Assembly: GCF_023898315.1 (NCBI RefSeq) | Contig: NC_064619.1 | Coordinates: 304,148,150-304,212,149 of the forward strand | Length of the DNA: 64,000 bases | Reading direction: 5' to 3' | Source: Schistocerca nitens | Taxonomy: Eukaryota; Arthropoda; Insecta; Orthoptera; Acrididae | Shown here: positions 11,742-21,949 of the stretch, piece by piece | Position numbering within the stretch: position 1 is the stretch's first letter | Layout: each line of letters starts with the position of its first letter | Position numbers and translations under genes: made by a program | The notes under the pieces: model-generated | Seen by the model: the letters and a program-made list of their open reading frames with translations, nothing else | Database searches by the model: none | Told to the model about the DNA's origin: nothing

Positions 11742-12681
11742 TCATTTCTTATAAATTGTGTTAGCTGTCCGATGTCTTTTCTGTTTTTCTATTCTGATCT
11801 GTAGCCTGTGTTGCCATGCTGGTTTTGTGGGTTTCTTCTGTGTGTTGGTTTGTTCTGATCTCTGCCTAGTGTGTATATTTAGTGTAGTGAGTGCGCCTAT
11901 ATAAACCAGTAGTTGTAACTCTTCCATAGTTGTATTTTCATTTATTTTGTTGTGTATGACTGTGTTGATAGTTGTTATTGTTGTTTCGACTTGTGGGTTA
12001 TTTGGTGGTCTATGCAAGAATGGTCTAATGTCTGTATTTGTGTCTTTTATTCTATATATGTTAGCTGAAATTTTTCTTCTATACCTAACATGTATGTCAC
12101 TTCATGTTCTATTTGTGCTTGTTCTGGTGGCCGTCTTAAGATTTCGTTTTCCTCTGATTGTTTAATTGATGCGTGGTGTTCTTTGTTTGCTCTGAGATGT
12201 TAGAGTCCATTACTGTATTTTCTTCTTCTTCTGATTGCACATTATTTTGTTCCAGTATTTGTTGTACTGGTTGTTTGATGTTTTCTAATTCTGACTGGGG
12301 TATCCTGTTATTTTTGATTATTACATGGATCTGATCAGCTATTCGTTGTTCTGTTAAAAATTTTAATTCTGGGTATCTGGTAATAAATTTTGTGTATACT
12401 TGCGATCTGTATCCAGTTGTGTTGGTTCCCAAGTTTGTTGCTTGGTAATAACAGAACATGAGGTGTCGGTTAACTTCATCTGACCATCTCATCCTCTGTC
12501 TCTGTTTTCCTTCTAGAGTAGTTGCAGGAAGCATATCCTGCAAAACACCTCTATTTGGATTTAAATCATTTTCCGTGTGGCTAGCAGTGTCAATACCATT
12601 GTGGACGGGCATAGGGTTCAAGTGTCGTCCCCGACCATGACAGCACTTGTCCGAAGCTTCATTAGTTCTGTCCTGAACCAA
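11742..12681 (-). pseudogene. Dong-type LINE N-terminal region (Myb-like motif)
   Basis: The frame 12136-12681 contains RMRWSDEVNRHLMFCYYQAT, YRSQVYTKFITRYPEL and TEQRIADQIHVIIKNNRIP, which resemble the N-terminal block of R4-type elements and are likely involved in nucleic-acid binding. The frame 11742-12017 continues the linker (KPAWQHRLQIRIEKQ). The regions are separated by frame changes. The start is uncertain because the first Met at 12681 may not be the ancestral one. Confidence 0.7.
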
Positions 12682-12720
12682 CTAATCACACTAAAAGGGG
12701 GGTTAGCCCTATTAGTGGTT

Positions 12721-12793
12721 TGTTCTTTTTGGTGCCTTTTACGACTGGCAGAACATACCGGAGGCCTATTCTTTTCCCGGGCCTCCACGGGGT
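12721..12793 (-). ncRNA. Structured 5' terminal motif of the Dong-type LINE
   Basis: On the minus strand the leader starts CCCCGTGGAGGCC and folds as GGAGGCC/GGCCTCC, a perfect 7-bp stem around a 13-nt loop ending AAGAATA. A second stem TGCC/GGCA has a loop containing GTCGTAA. The same two-stem layout and loop sequences occur at the 5' end of LINE D (31109-31181). Confidence 0.65.
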
Positions 12794-12855
12794 TTATTGT
12801 TATTATTATTATTATTACTATTATTATTATTATTATTACTATTATTATTATTATT
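12794..12855. repeat. (ATT)n microsatellite at the 5' flank of the Dong-type LINE
   Basis: About 20 ATT/ACT units. It matches the tract at 8993-9042, so the LINE appears to have landed inside or beside a TAA-type simple repeat. Confidence 0.92.
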
Positions 12856-13017
12856 GACTCTGTCTGCCTGTTGCTGTTCCTCCCCTGTAATGACTTCGCT
12901 AGGCAGTGGCCTCTCCATTAGTAATTGCACACAGTACCATGTCGCGGTCAATCTGTGAGACATCAAAACTAAATCAAGCTAGAGACTGCAGTCTAAATTT
13001 TTAAAATATTGTAAACA

Positions 13018-13262
13018 TATGAAACTTCCTGGCAGATTAAAACTGTGCGCCCGACCGAGACTCGAACTCGGGACCTTTGCCTTTTGCGGGCAAGTGCTCT
13101 ACCATCTGAGCTACTGAAGCACGACTCATGCCCGGTCCTCACAGCTCTACTTCTGCCAGTACCTCGTCTCCTACCTTTCAAACTTTACAGAAGCTCTCCT
13201 GCGAACCTTGCAGAACCAGCACTCCTGCAAGAAAAGATATTGCGGAGATATGGGTTAGCCAC
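13018..13262 (-). mobile_element. SINE2 copy (tRNA-derived)
   Basis: On the minus strand the tRNA-like part reads GTAGCTCAGATGGTAGAGCA (A-box region), then GAGTTCGAGTCTC (B-box), followed by a body with ACAGTTTTAATCTGCCAGG and GAAGTTTC. The anticodon-stem equivalent TTGCC/GGCAA is retained, but the loop lacks the uridine expected before an anticodon, so this is a SINE and not a tRNA gene. It ends in the fold-back at 13222-13318. Confidence 0.85.
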
Positions 13263-13318
13263 AGCCACAGCCCAGGCTGTGGCTAAGCCACGTCTCCGCA
13301 ATATCCTTTCTTGCAGAG
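13222..13318. repeat. Fold-back (inverted repeat) at the end of SINE2
   Basis: The SINE2 end with GATATTGCGGAGATATGG and TTAGCCACAGCC is followed after only a few bases by its reverse complement GGCTGTGGCTAAGCCA, CGTCTCCGCAATATCC and TTTCTTGCA. The arms are about 40 bp with few mismatches. The structure could arise by head-to-head insertion of a second, truncated SINE2 or by template switching. Confidence 0.85.
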
Positions 13319-13319
13319 C

Positions 13320-13680
13320 AGTTGCAACAAGTTTTTGTCATCACCACTCATCTGGGTCTCACGTTTCTGAGATTGCCGTTTAACAGTGCTTCCGCACCCA
13401 CCATATTTCAGCATTTTCTGGAGGAGCAGACTGCAAAAGTTAATTTTTGCTCAAATTATTTAGATGACATTGTCATCTCAGATTGCACTCCCGAAGAACA
13501 CATCACAAGCTTCATACTCTGTTTCAAGTGTTGTCTGCAGCTGGTCTCAAAAGCAACAGAGATCAACGTGTGTTTCTTCAGACATAATTCGAGTACTTAG
13601 AACATGTAATTAATATCCAGGACTTAACCCATGGAGTTCAGCTACCCATACTCAATAGGGCTGATGTGGTTGCTACCTAC
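13320..13680 (+). mobile_element. Ty3/gypsy-type pol fossil (RT part)
   Basis: Translated blocks LGLTFLRLPFNSASAPTIFQ and YLDDIVIS match gypsy-type reverse transcriptase. It is a short, broken fragment, with no LTR seen on this strand. Confidence 0.8.
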
Positions 13681-13719
13681 AGTGGTAAAACTCAACCCAC
13701 GATGCAATAACATGGGTGC

Positions 13720-14160
13720 GCTTAGAGTAAAATTTTGAAAGAAGTTCACACATTTGGCCAACCTTTAAAGAAGATGGATCCTGCAAAGGGGTGAGTTGCC
13801 TTAGGACTTGATACATTCTTGGCGATATCCATGAAAGGAAAAAGGCATGACATAAAATAGTGTCAGTAATCCCAACAGCTTGAAAGTGTTGTCACAGACA
13901 TTTCTCATATTCGTCCCCTTCCTCAGCAGACTCATCGTATGTAGAAAACGGAGGTGGATAAACTATGGGGGCCATGGAGGGCAAAATGGCAGCCAACAAA
14001 GACTGAGGAGCATGCTGACTAAACAAAACAGAAGCCAGTGATTGCAGTATCTAAGTTTGATTGTCCAGCACCTGTGATTGGTGGTGCAACATTGTGGTGA
14101 AAGATTCTTGCTGTTTGAACAACTGAAATAAAATGTCCTCTGTAACACCCATCTTGAGAA
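13720..14160 (-). mobile_element. Ty3/gypsy-type gag fossil
   Basis: On the minus strand the segments FQLFKQQESFTTMLHHQSQ, YDESAEEGDEYEK and FFLSWISPRMYQVLRQL resemble the gag of insect gypsy elements. It is broken and old, and runs opposite to the pol fossil at 13320, so the two are probably separate insertions. The stretch 14160-14420 may hold leader or LTR sequence, but I cannot define an LTR. Confidence 0.65.
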
Positions 14161-14420
14161 TAAAAGGAGGACCAACCAAAGTAGAAATTTGCGTGGAGGA
14201 CAGGACCACACTCATCGCCAATCGTGTTGTAATTAGATACAAGTACAACATGACCAGTGGATTGAACACAACTTTATTCTGTGGAAGCATTAACAGCTTG
14301 AACACAATATTGAAGTAACATTTAGCAGGAACCAATTATGTACAAAGAGCTGTAGTAATACACACAGGGAACTCAGGCTGAGCATAGCTTGGCTAGCCTT
14401 AAATACACTGGGGCCCATAG

Positions 14421-15479
14421 TGATTCATATAATTATATAATAATATTATTATATAATAATAATAATATAATTTGTAGAAAGAGTGGCTATTGAGGTGTAT
14501 TTTTAAATTACTTTTTAATTGGTAGTGATTCCCAGTTTCTTGCTTTGTGTTAGATCATAGCTTATTGAATATCTTCTCATCAGATTATATACCTCCATTC
14601 TGAAACCAGAACAAGGAGGCAAAGTACACATGAAAATTATTTTTTTGTCTTGTATTGTGAATGTGTAAATCACAGTTCACTTAAACTAATTTTGCTGCCA
14701 GCGACATCAAAAATTCCAAGGTCCTTAAAAAGGCTTCTGCAAGATATATGGATATTTTCTTTACACAGTATTTTTACTGCTCACTTCTGCTGAACAAATG
14801 TTTTATTTTCTTTAGGTGCACTGCCCCAGAAGATAATTCTGTAAGACAACATGGAGTAAAAATATCCAAAATAAGCCAACACATTTGTTCCTACATCAAC
14901 AAAGTGAGAAATGTTTCCAAGAGTATAAAATGCTGAACTGTGCTTCTGGATTAGTCTACTGACTAACCTGATATTGTTACTAGACAGACATCACACACAC
15001 CATTTTTAAGTAGACTAATACGCTACCATGAAGCTAGTGTTACTTCAGGTTCACGAGTCTGCCAGGAAGTTTGTCAAATGGTATGTGGCCCAGGAATTAC
15101 GTCCTTTGAGGTTAAGCCACTGGAGCCCTGCCATTTTGATGGTGCAGTCCACACTGGATTTCAACTTATCAAATTTAGTGCAGCCAAAAGTCTGCAATGT
15201 TGGTAACTTAGCTACATTGTGACAATGCTTTTGCACCAAGATATTTACAAGAACAAACTTTCTGTATGAAACACAGCAGAAAAATCTTTCTTTGAGGCTG
15301 TTAACAGTAAAAATTTGAGCAGAAATGTTTTTTTTTTAAGATTAATAAGTATTTTTAGGACTGTTGTCATAGTGCAATTCGTGCTTGCATCAAATAGCAC
15401 AGTGCTGAAACAGCAATATTTTACTTATTTATAATCCACCTTTAAGTGTCTAAATACAGTCATTTTCATCATTTTATAT
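14421..15479. other. No gene; AT-rich palindrome at 14436-14480
   Basis: AT-rich DNA. A self-complementary ATAATATTATTATATAATAA-type tract lies near 14440-14475. I recognise no coding or RNA feature in the rest. Confidence 0.6.
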
Positions 15480-16235
15480 GTTGTTGTTGTGGTCCTCAGT
15501 GAGAGGAATGATTTGAAGCAGTTTTTCATGGTACTCATTCCAGGCAGTCCTCTTCATCTCTGAATAACTACTGCAACCCACATCCAACCTGCTTACTGTA
15601 TTCATCTCTGAGTCTTCCTCTGTAATTTTTACCCTTCACACTTCCCTCCAGTACTAAACTGATGATTTATTGATGCCTCAGAATGTGTCGTGTCGACTGA
15701 TCCCTCTTTTAGCCAAGTTGTAGCACAAATTTCTTTGCTCTCCAGTTACATTCAGTACCTCCTCATTTGTAATGTGATCTACCAACCTGGTTTTCAGAAT
15801 TATTCTGTAGCACCACATGTTAAAAGCTTCTGTTTTTTCTTGTCTGAACCACTTATTGTCCATGTTCCACATCTTTACCAAGCTACACACCAAATGCCTT
15901 TAGAAAAGTCTTCAAAACACTTAACTTTGTATTCAGTGTTATCAAATTTGTCTTTTTCAGAAACGTGTTTTTGGCCAAATCCTATGTACTTCAACCTTCT
16001 TCAGTAATTTTGCTGCACAAATAGCAGACCTCATCTACAATTTTTAGTGTCTCATTTCCTAATTTAAGTCCCTTGTTATTACCTGGTTTAATTCAATTCA
16101 TTCCATTACCCTCATTTTTCTTTTGTTGGTGTTCATCTTACACCCTCCTTTCAAGATTCAGTCCATTTTGTTCAACTACTTGCAGGTCTTTTGCTGCCTC
16201 TGATAGAATTACTTTATCATTGGAAACCCTTGTGA
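15480..16235 (-). mobile_element. RTE-like LINE copy 2, 3' fragment
   Basis: This is the same family and orientation as copy 1: a TTG-repeat end at 15480-15492, then TGGTCCTCAGT, and a coding trace with AFNMWCYRIILKTRLVDHIT and NEEVLNVTGEQRNL (15678-15893). It aligns with the 3' third of copy 1 but is much more diverged, so it is an older insertion. It is 5'-truncated near 16235. Confidence 0.85.
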
Positions 16236-17470
16236 AAGGGTGAAGGTGTCATGCTAGCTGCTGTGCCATCACTTCTGTTGAACTTTTTATGTGCTAAAAT
16301 GCACATTAAGTACCTAAAAAAATTTGACTTTCATTTTTTTCAGTAACGTTAAATTATGTATGGATACGCCAAGACATATGTTCATTTATTTTGACCACTC
16401 TTCCATTGAGTGAAATTCCTGGGAAATCAGGTTATGGCACTTGCTGTGTTCTAACTGTGAGTCATGAGGATGGCATGTACCTGGTGAGGCAGGCAGTTCA
16501 GCCATGGCGCATGGAGTAACTTGTCTGAGGCTGTGCTAACGTCAACCATGATATGAAGGTAGCGCAGGAGCCTGTGATGGTGCCAGTTGCTTCACACAAC
16601 TGCAGCTTTTATATCTTGCCCATATGTTCAAAAGTTGAGTTGTTGTTGCTTTTCCTTTACAGTATTATAGGACTTTGACAGTTGGTGGGTGGATCTGAAG
16701 CAAACATACTTCTGTATTAGACATTTTTGATGATTTCTGCTGACAGGAACAAGAGCGTCTGAGCTAGAGCAGTTCAGAGTGTTTGATAAAATAATAGGTG
16801 GAAAAGATAAACAGATCTCACATGTATCACTTATAGCTTCTCACTTTAGTTTCTTGTTAGGAAACTACTTAAAGTTCTGTAGCTTGGAAAATATGTAGCT
16901 GATTTTGAGGCCAAATATAATATGGATTTTGATATAGTAGAGCTAGTTAATGAAATTGAGAACAACCACAGAAATTTAGATCATCAGTGTGCAAAATATT
17001 AAAATATTTAGAACAATATCAAGTAGAGAAGCTTGCGCTAAATTCCCAGAAGCAAAATGTACATGGAAAGTATGACATGTTCATTACATCAATTAAATAT
17101 AATTTTAGTGAAGCACTCCTCAAAGTAAAAAGACAAGAAAAGCTACAGGACGAAACACATTCAATTACCAGTGAAACATTAGAACAGTGTAGGAAGCTGC
17201 AGGAACTGAGACTAACCTAGGTCCACCTGGCTTCAGACTGTAGCAACCTGTGAGGGCCCCTATGTAGCATTAGAGGTGAAGCCCCAGAAGCCAGACACAT
17301 CTGTGTGGTAGTTACTGGTACTCTGGTCGGTGTCTGTTTGTTCTGTGACAGAACAATGGGGAAGAATCCTCTACTCTGAGCCCCTGTCAGGAATAGACCT
17401 GATCGTCAAATTCCAAGGTATCAGGCATGTCATGAAGAGAAGAATCACAGATTCTTAGAACCCCTCAAGA
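16236..17470. other. No recognisable gene
   Basis: The open frame 16987-17220 (77 residues, rich in K, Q and E) has no family I recognise. It might be the 5' leader of the LINE whose endonuclease piece follows at 17480. No promoter, RNA gene or repeat boundary is evident. Confidence 0.4.
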
Positions 17471-17479
17471 CTAAGCAAA

Positions 17480-17822
17480 TATTTTTAATGGGAACAATCA
17501 ATATGACTACTCTACTGAAACCAAGTAAACTGAAACAATCTACAAAAACCATATATGAATTTGTCAGCATTCTGGCAATACAGGAAACACAATTCTCAAA
17601 TGAGAACTGCTTTGACTCAGAAAACTGCAATATATACAGTACAAGGGGAAGCAAGCCATAGCAATTTCAGGAAGAAATCTGAAACTCTTTGGAACAGGAT
17701 TTGTAGTATGCGGACTGATACTGGATTCTGTAATAGATTTCACTTGAAAATCAGAAAAAATATCAACACTCATGATGCAATCTGGATACAAAGCACTGCA
17801 AACAATCTAGACCTGCAGTTAA
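17480..17822 (+). pseudogene. RTE-like LINE, endonuclease N-terminal fragment
   Basis: Across frames, GTINMTTLLKPSKLKQ, FVSILAIQETQFSNENCF and LFGTGFVVCGLILDSVIDF match the start of an APE-type LINE endonuclease; the IQET motif carries the catalytic glutamate. The copy stops abruptly at about 17822, where a gypsy fossil begins. It may be the 5' part of the same family as the RT piece at 24960-26001, but nothing links them directly. Confidence 0.65.
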
Positions 17823-17824
17823 GT

Positions 17825-18262
17825 GCATATAAGAGCCAATGTGTTCCTGGATCATGCCTCTTTCCCAGTGCCTGAGGTTGCCATGGACCCTGAAAAGAAT
17901 AATTCACATATTGCGAAGTGATAGTCGTGAACCATTGGCAGCACCAGATGCTGCACTGAGTGTAGCAAGTGTTACAGTGTCCAATGGTGGTAGCCATGTA
18001 GAAGTTCAGTTGGTGATGGTCCATCTCATGGGTGGGAGCAAGAAAGAATTGCAGCACCTGTTCCCATGTATGGGTGGTGTGGAGCTTGACCATCTGTTGC
18101 TTGAACGTGCATATGAAGCACTCTGCTTCTCAGTTCAATTGCAGGTGAAACAGAGTACTTGTTATATGACAAATGCCATTTCTTTCACAAAACTGTTCAA
18201 AGTCACTTGAAGTGAACTGTGATCTGCTGTCCGACACAAGTACTTCTGGCAAACCTTGAATC
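17825..18262 (-). mobile_element. Ty3/gypsy-type integrase fossil
   Basis: On the minus strand the translation gives blocks such as GLPEVLVSD and SQFTSSDFEQFC followed by NGICHITSTLFH, as in retroelement integrases. It is an old and broken fragment. Confidence 0.65.
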
Positions 18263-18279
18263 TATGAAGAATTCATAGA

Positions 18280-19410
18280 TTTATTTTGTAGTAAGATGTC
18301 GACTTTGATTCGGCATGACTTCATTGCCAAGCAACAACGAACATTCCTTAACTCCACAAGAGAAAACCGTATGGAATCTGAATTTGTTGTCATATGTGAT
18401 TTTTCAGAAAATTATAGTATAGTTCTACAGGATGAAGCTCAGAGTTTCCACTGGACAAGACAACAGATTACCATTCATCCTTTTGTTATATATTACAAAC
18501 AGGAAGACAAAATTGAGCATATGAGCTTTGTCATTGTTTCTGATTGCCTGGAGCACAATACAACTGCAGTTTACACCTTTAAAAGAAGCTAATTTCATAG
18601 CTAACAAAAAAATTTCAAAAGATTCCGCTCAGTATAAAAATAAGAAAAACTTCCTGAAGCTTTGCCTTCATGAGGAAGACTTCAACATAAAAGCTGAGTG
18701 GCACTTTTCAGCCACAGCACATGAGAAAGGGCCTTGTGATGGAGTAGGGGGTTCAGTAAAGAGACTGGCAGCTCGTGCAAGTTTGCAAAGGCCATACCAA
18801 AATCAGATCCAAACCGCATGAGATCTATTTGAGTGGGCAGTAGATAATATCACAAATGTTGATTTTTCATATTCCACTCAAGAAGACTATGCTGCTTCAG
18901 AAATATTCTTAAAAAGCCGACTTGAAGAGCCATTGACAATCAAAGGAACACAGCAATTTCATGCTTTCATTCCCAGCACTACATCAAAATTAATAGTCAA
19001 ATACTTCTCAGGTGATATGCAGAGTTGGGAGAGGGAAGTAACTACATCACAAAACTGAAGTTACAAGATGTATCAGGCTATATCACCACTGTATATGGCA
19101 GAAACTGGTGGCTTGGGTACATTTAAAAAAACAAAAAAAAAAAGAAGAACTTGATGAAGTGAAAATAACTTTTCTTCATCCATGTGGACCAGCTAAGTCA
19201 TTGTCTTATCCTGCACATGCAGATGTCCTGTGGGTGTCAGTTGTGGACGTTCTCACAAAAGTGAATCCATTTACTCCGACAGGGAGAACATACATTCTTA
19301 ATGAAAGTGATGTAAACCAAACCCAGTCAGCTTTATTAAAATGTTATATGTGGAGTTCCAAGACAATTTATTGGGAAACTGCTTTCAACTCAAAACTTAA
19401 TTTTTGTCTT
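18280..19410 (+). pseudogene. Broken ORF of an uncharacterised repeat-associated family
   Basis: Pieces in order are VVICDFSENYSIVLQDEAQS and FHWTRQQITIHPFVIYY (18296-18500), MSFVIVSDCLEHNTTAVYTF, KKNFLKLCLHEEDFNIKAEW, GPCDGVGGSVKRLAARASLQ, and near the end EVKITFLHPCGPAKSLSYP with ADVLWVSVVDVLTKVN. I recall similar uncharacterised proteins in multiple copies in other animal genomes, but cannot name the family. The spaced acidic motifs (CDFSEN, SDCLEHN, GPCDGVGG) would fit an RNase-H-like transposase fold; this is inference. Frame changes and a missing segment around 18600 show the copy is dead. Confidence 0.55.
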
Positions 19411-20333
19411 AGGTTAGTGTTAATGTATATTTTATAGAAAGTTGTTTCAAAATTATTGTTAGTACCTATTGTGTTAAATTAGCTATGTACAGATACCTGT
19501 TACTCAAAAACAAGCATTAGGTATTTAATTTGTTTAATAGTTCCATTTCAAACATCACGGACCAGAACTATTATGTAAATACTTGTACTTATTCATACTT
19601 TATTTCAGTTTGTAGTTAAATGCTCAATTTCTTGTTTTTGTTATATTGGTTAACATACTGTTAGTGAAGTTGTATGAAATTAAAATAAGCTATCAACTTA
19701 ATTATAAAATATGCTGATTGGTTTTGGTTTAATAAGGCGATGTTTTGATATTTCTAATACTTTTTTTACTTACCTTTCAGTATATTTTAAAGAAATTCAT
19801 GTTTGTTAAAGGATAATTTGGTCAAACTAGGGCCGTTATTGAAAAACAAGAGTCCAGAATAACTTTTTTTAACAATGAACCCATCATCATCCCAGATTTA
19901 TATTTTGCCATGTGATTTACAATAGTATGAAGTAGTTATGGAAATATTTTGAAAATTTTCAATTGTGTACTTTTTGTAAAAAAATTAAATCAAAATATTA
20001 ATTACCATTTTGAAAAAGGTTATTAATTAGAAGTTATGTTTTTTGTCTATCACTGGAAAGAGCATGCAAAATGATGCAAAATGACACCTTTCCCAGTTCT
20101 CTAGCTCAATTAGGGCAGCTCCTAGGACAATTTTAAAAAAGTCCGTTCACACATTTTTGGCTGGTTTTTGAAAAGTTTACATAGCCATGTTTCAGGAATG
20201 GTTTGAGATAGAAAATTTAAATTTGGTATTTTTCTTAGTCTCAGTGCCCACTATAAGTATACCTACCAACTTTCAGCAAAATCTAAGACGGTGAGGTAAA
20301 ATAGGTGTGTTGATTTGACATGGAATGACTCTT
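19411..20333. other. AT-rich flank of the uncharacterised ORF
   Basis: No coding frame. It may be the non-coding 3' end of the element carrying the ORF at 18280-19410. LINE E1 begins immediately after GACATGGAATGACTCTT. Confidence 0.35.
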
Positions 20334-21010
20334 GAGTCTTAATTTCTTTCCGAGTGTTGTGCGCTTGCATATTTAATTACATAAAATCCTTGCATATTTT
20401 CGTATTTGAGATGAGTAATATTACTTATTAATAGCTGTAGAGTATAAATTCGCGGAGTCATCAGTCAGTTGTTTGTTTTGGACAGCCAGTGTGCTTTTGA
20501 CACAGCGCAGTGAGTCTTGAGCAGCCGCTGATGAAGTATCAGTGCAGCAGTAGTGCAGCAGCAGTGCAGTAGCAAGTCGCATATTTAGTTTTTATATTTG
20601 TTTTGTAGTTTGATTCTTAATTTCTTTCCGAGTGTTTGTGTGCTTGCATATTCAATTACATAAAATCCTTGCGTATTCTCGTATTTGAGAGGAGTAATAT
20701 TGCTTATTGATAGCTGTAGAGTATACATTCGCGGAGTCGTTAGTCAGTTGTTTGTTTTGGACAACCAGCGTGCTTTTGACACAGCCCAGTGAGCCTTGAG
20801 CAGCCGCTGGTGAAGTATCAGTGCAGCAGTAGTGCAGTAGCAAGTCGCATATTTAGCTTTCATATTGTTTTGTAGTTTGATTCTTAATTTCTTTCTGAGT
20901 GTTTTTGCGCTTGCATATTTAATTACATAAAATCCTTGCGTATTCTCGTATTTGAGAGGAGTAATATTGCTTATTGATAGCCGTAGAGTATAAATTTGTG
21001 GAGTCGTTAG
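20334..21010 (+). repeat. Tandem 5' UTR monomers of LINE E1 (about 270 bp each)
   Basis: The motif TCTTAATTTCTTTC starts units at 20334, 20612 and 20879, giving spacings of 278 and 267 bp and a third, partial unit of about 130 bp that joins ORF1. Each full unit holds GAGTC..TCAGTTGTTTGTTTTGG and a CAG-rich stretch (GTGCAGCAGTAGTGCAG). TCAGT-type initiator matches occur inside. The arrangement resembles promoter monomers of some mammalian L1 families. Confidence 0.92.
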
Positions 21011-21024
21011 ATATTAGCAGTAGG

Positions 21025-21860
21025 ATGGATAGGGTGTGTGCGTGCTGTGTGCGGGTGCAGGAGGAGCTGGCTGCGGTGTACGAGCAGCTGAGCGTGCTGT
21101 TGGCCACGGTCAGCCACCTTCAGGCTGCTGCCTCAAGGTGCAGCGATGGCGGAGGGTCTGGCGCGTCGCTTGAGACACCCCAGGTGCTGCTTGCTGCATC
21201 CCCTAACTCAGCTGCCAAGGCACCTTCTAGTGTACCCGGCGCGTTGGGGCCACCCTCACCTCAGGGTGAGTTGCGGACTGCAACGCGTTCGTGTCGCTCG
21301 AGGCGGAGGGTCAATGTCCTGTCAGTGGGCATGTGGCCGCTCCTTCAGCAGGGCCCGAGCAGGTACACGGGGGCAAAGGCTTGCTGGTTACTGGGAGCTC
21401 CAACGTTAGGTGGGTGATGGAGCCCCTTAGGGAAATAGCGTACAGGGCTGGAAAGAATTCCAATGTGCACTTTGTTTGTCTGCCGGGGGCCTCATCCAAG
21501 ATGTGGAGGCGGCCTTGCCTGCGGCTATCAAGCGTACGGGGTGCAGTCGTCTGCAAGTAGTTGCTCACTTCGGCACCAATGATGTCTGTCGCTTGGGTTC
21601 TGAGATGATCTTCAGTTCATACAGGTGGCTGGCGGATTTGGTGAAGACCACTGGCCTCGCACGTGGGGTGCAAGCGGAGCTCTCTATTTGCAGCATCGTT
21701 CCCAGAGTGGATCGGGGTCCTTTGGTTTGGAGCTGAGTGGAGGGTCTCAACCAGAGGCTTCGTCGACTCTGTGACGGTCTTGGCTGTAGATTTCTAGACC
21801 TGTGCTATTGGGTGGGAATTGTAGGACGCCCCTAGATAGGTCAGGGGTGGACTACACAAA
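21025..21860 (+). pseudogene. LINE E1 ORF1: CxCC/coiled-coil and SGNH-like protein
   Basis: It starts at MDRVCACCVRVQEELAAVYE (Met at 21025), a cysteine cluster followed by a heptad-like segment that may form a coiled coil. After a low-complexity region come the SGNH-like blocks: LLVTGSSNVRWVMEPLREIA (candidate serine; about 21382-21440), HFGTNDVCRLGSEM (GxND; 21565-21610), and near 21838 a block-V-like DRSGVDYT in which the catalytic histidine seen in E3 is aspartate. The blocks lie in more than one frame, so the copy is broken. Esterase-like ORF1 proteins are known in CR1-group LINEs. Confidence 0.75.
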
Positions 21861-21949
21861 GGAAGTGGCTACTCGTGTAGCAGAGTACTTGTGGCATGCA
21901 CATGGTTTTTTTTAGGCTAGGCAGTAGTGTGAGGTGTCCTGATGAACAC

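Larger units (their letters stand above)
9043..12793 (-). mobile_element. Dong/R4-clade LINE, near full length, decayed
   Basis: On the minus strand the element starts with a C-rich structured leader (12721-12793). It encodes an N-terminal DNA-binding-like ORF, a reverse transcriptase, and a C-terminal zinc knuckle with restriction-like endonuclease, and ends with a hairpin-bearing 3' UTR (9043-9190). ATT repeats border both ends. R4/Dong elements are known to target TAA-rich repeats, which fits. The length of about 3.75 kb is close to full size. Several frame breaks and a damaged catalytic box show that it is inactive. Confidence 0.85.

Noticed and set aside
12577-12966. Frames rich in I or N near the (ATT)n tract
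   Set aside because: Translations of a microsatellite.
13320-18262. Treating the three gypsy-type fossils as one element
   Set aside because: Their orientations and order disagree and unrelated repeats lie between them; separate old fragments are simpler.
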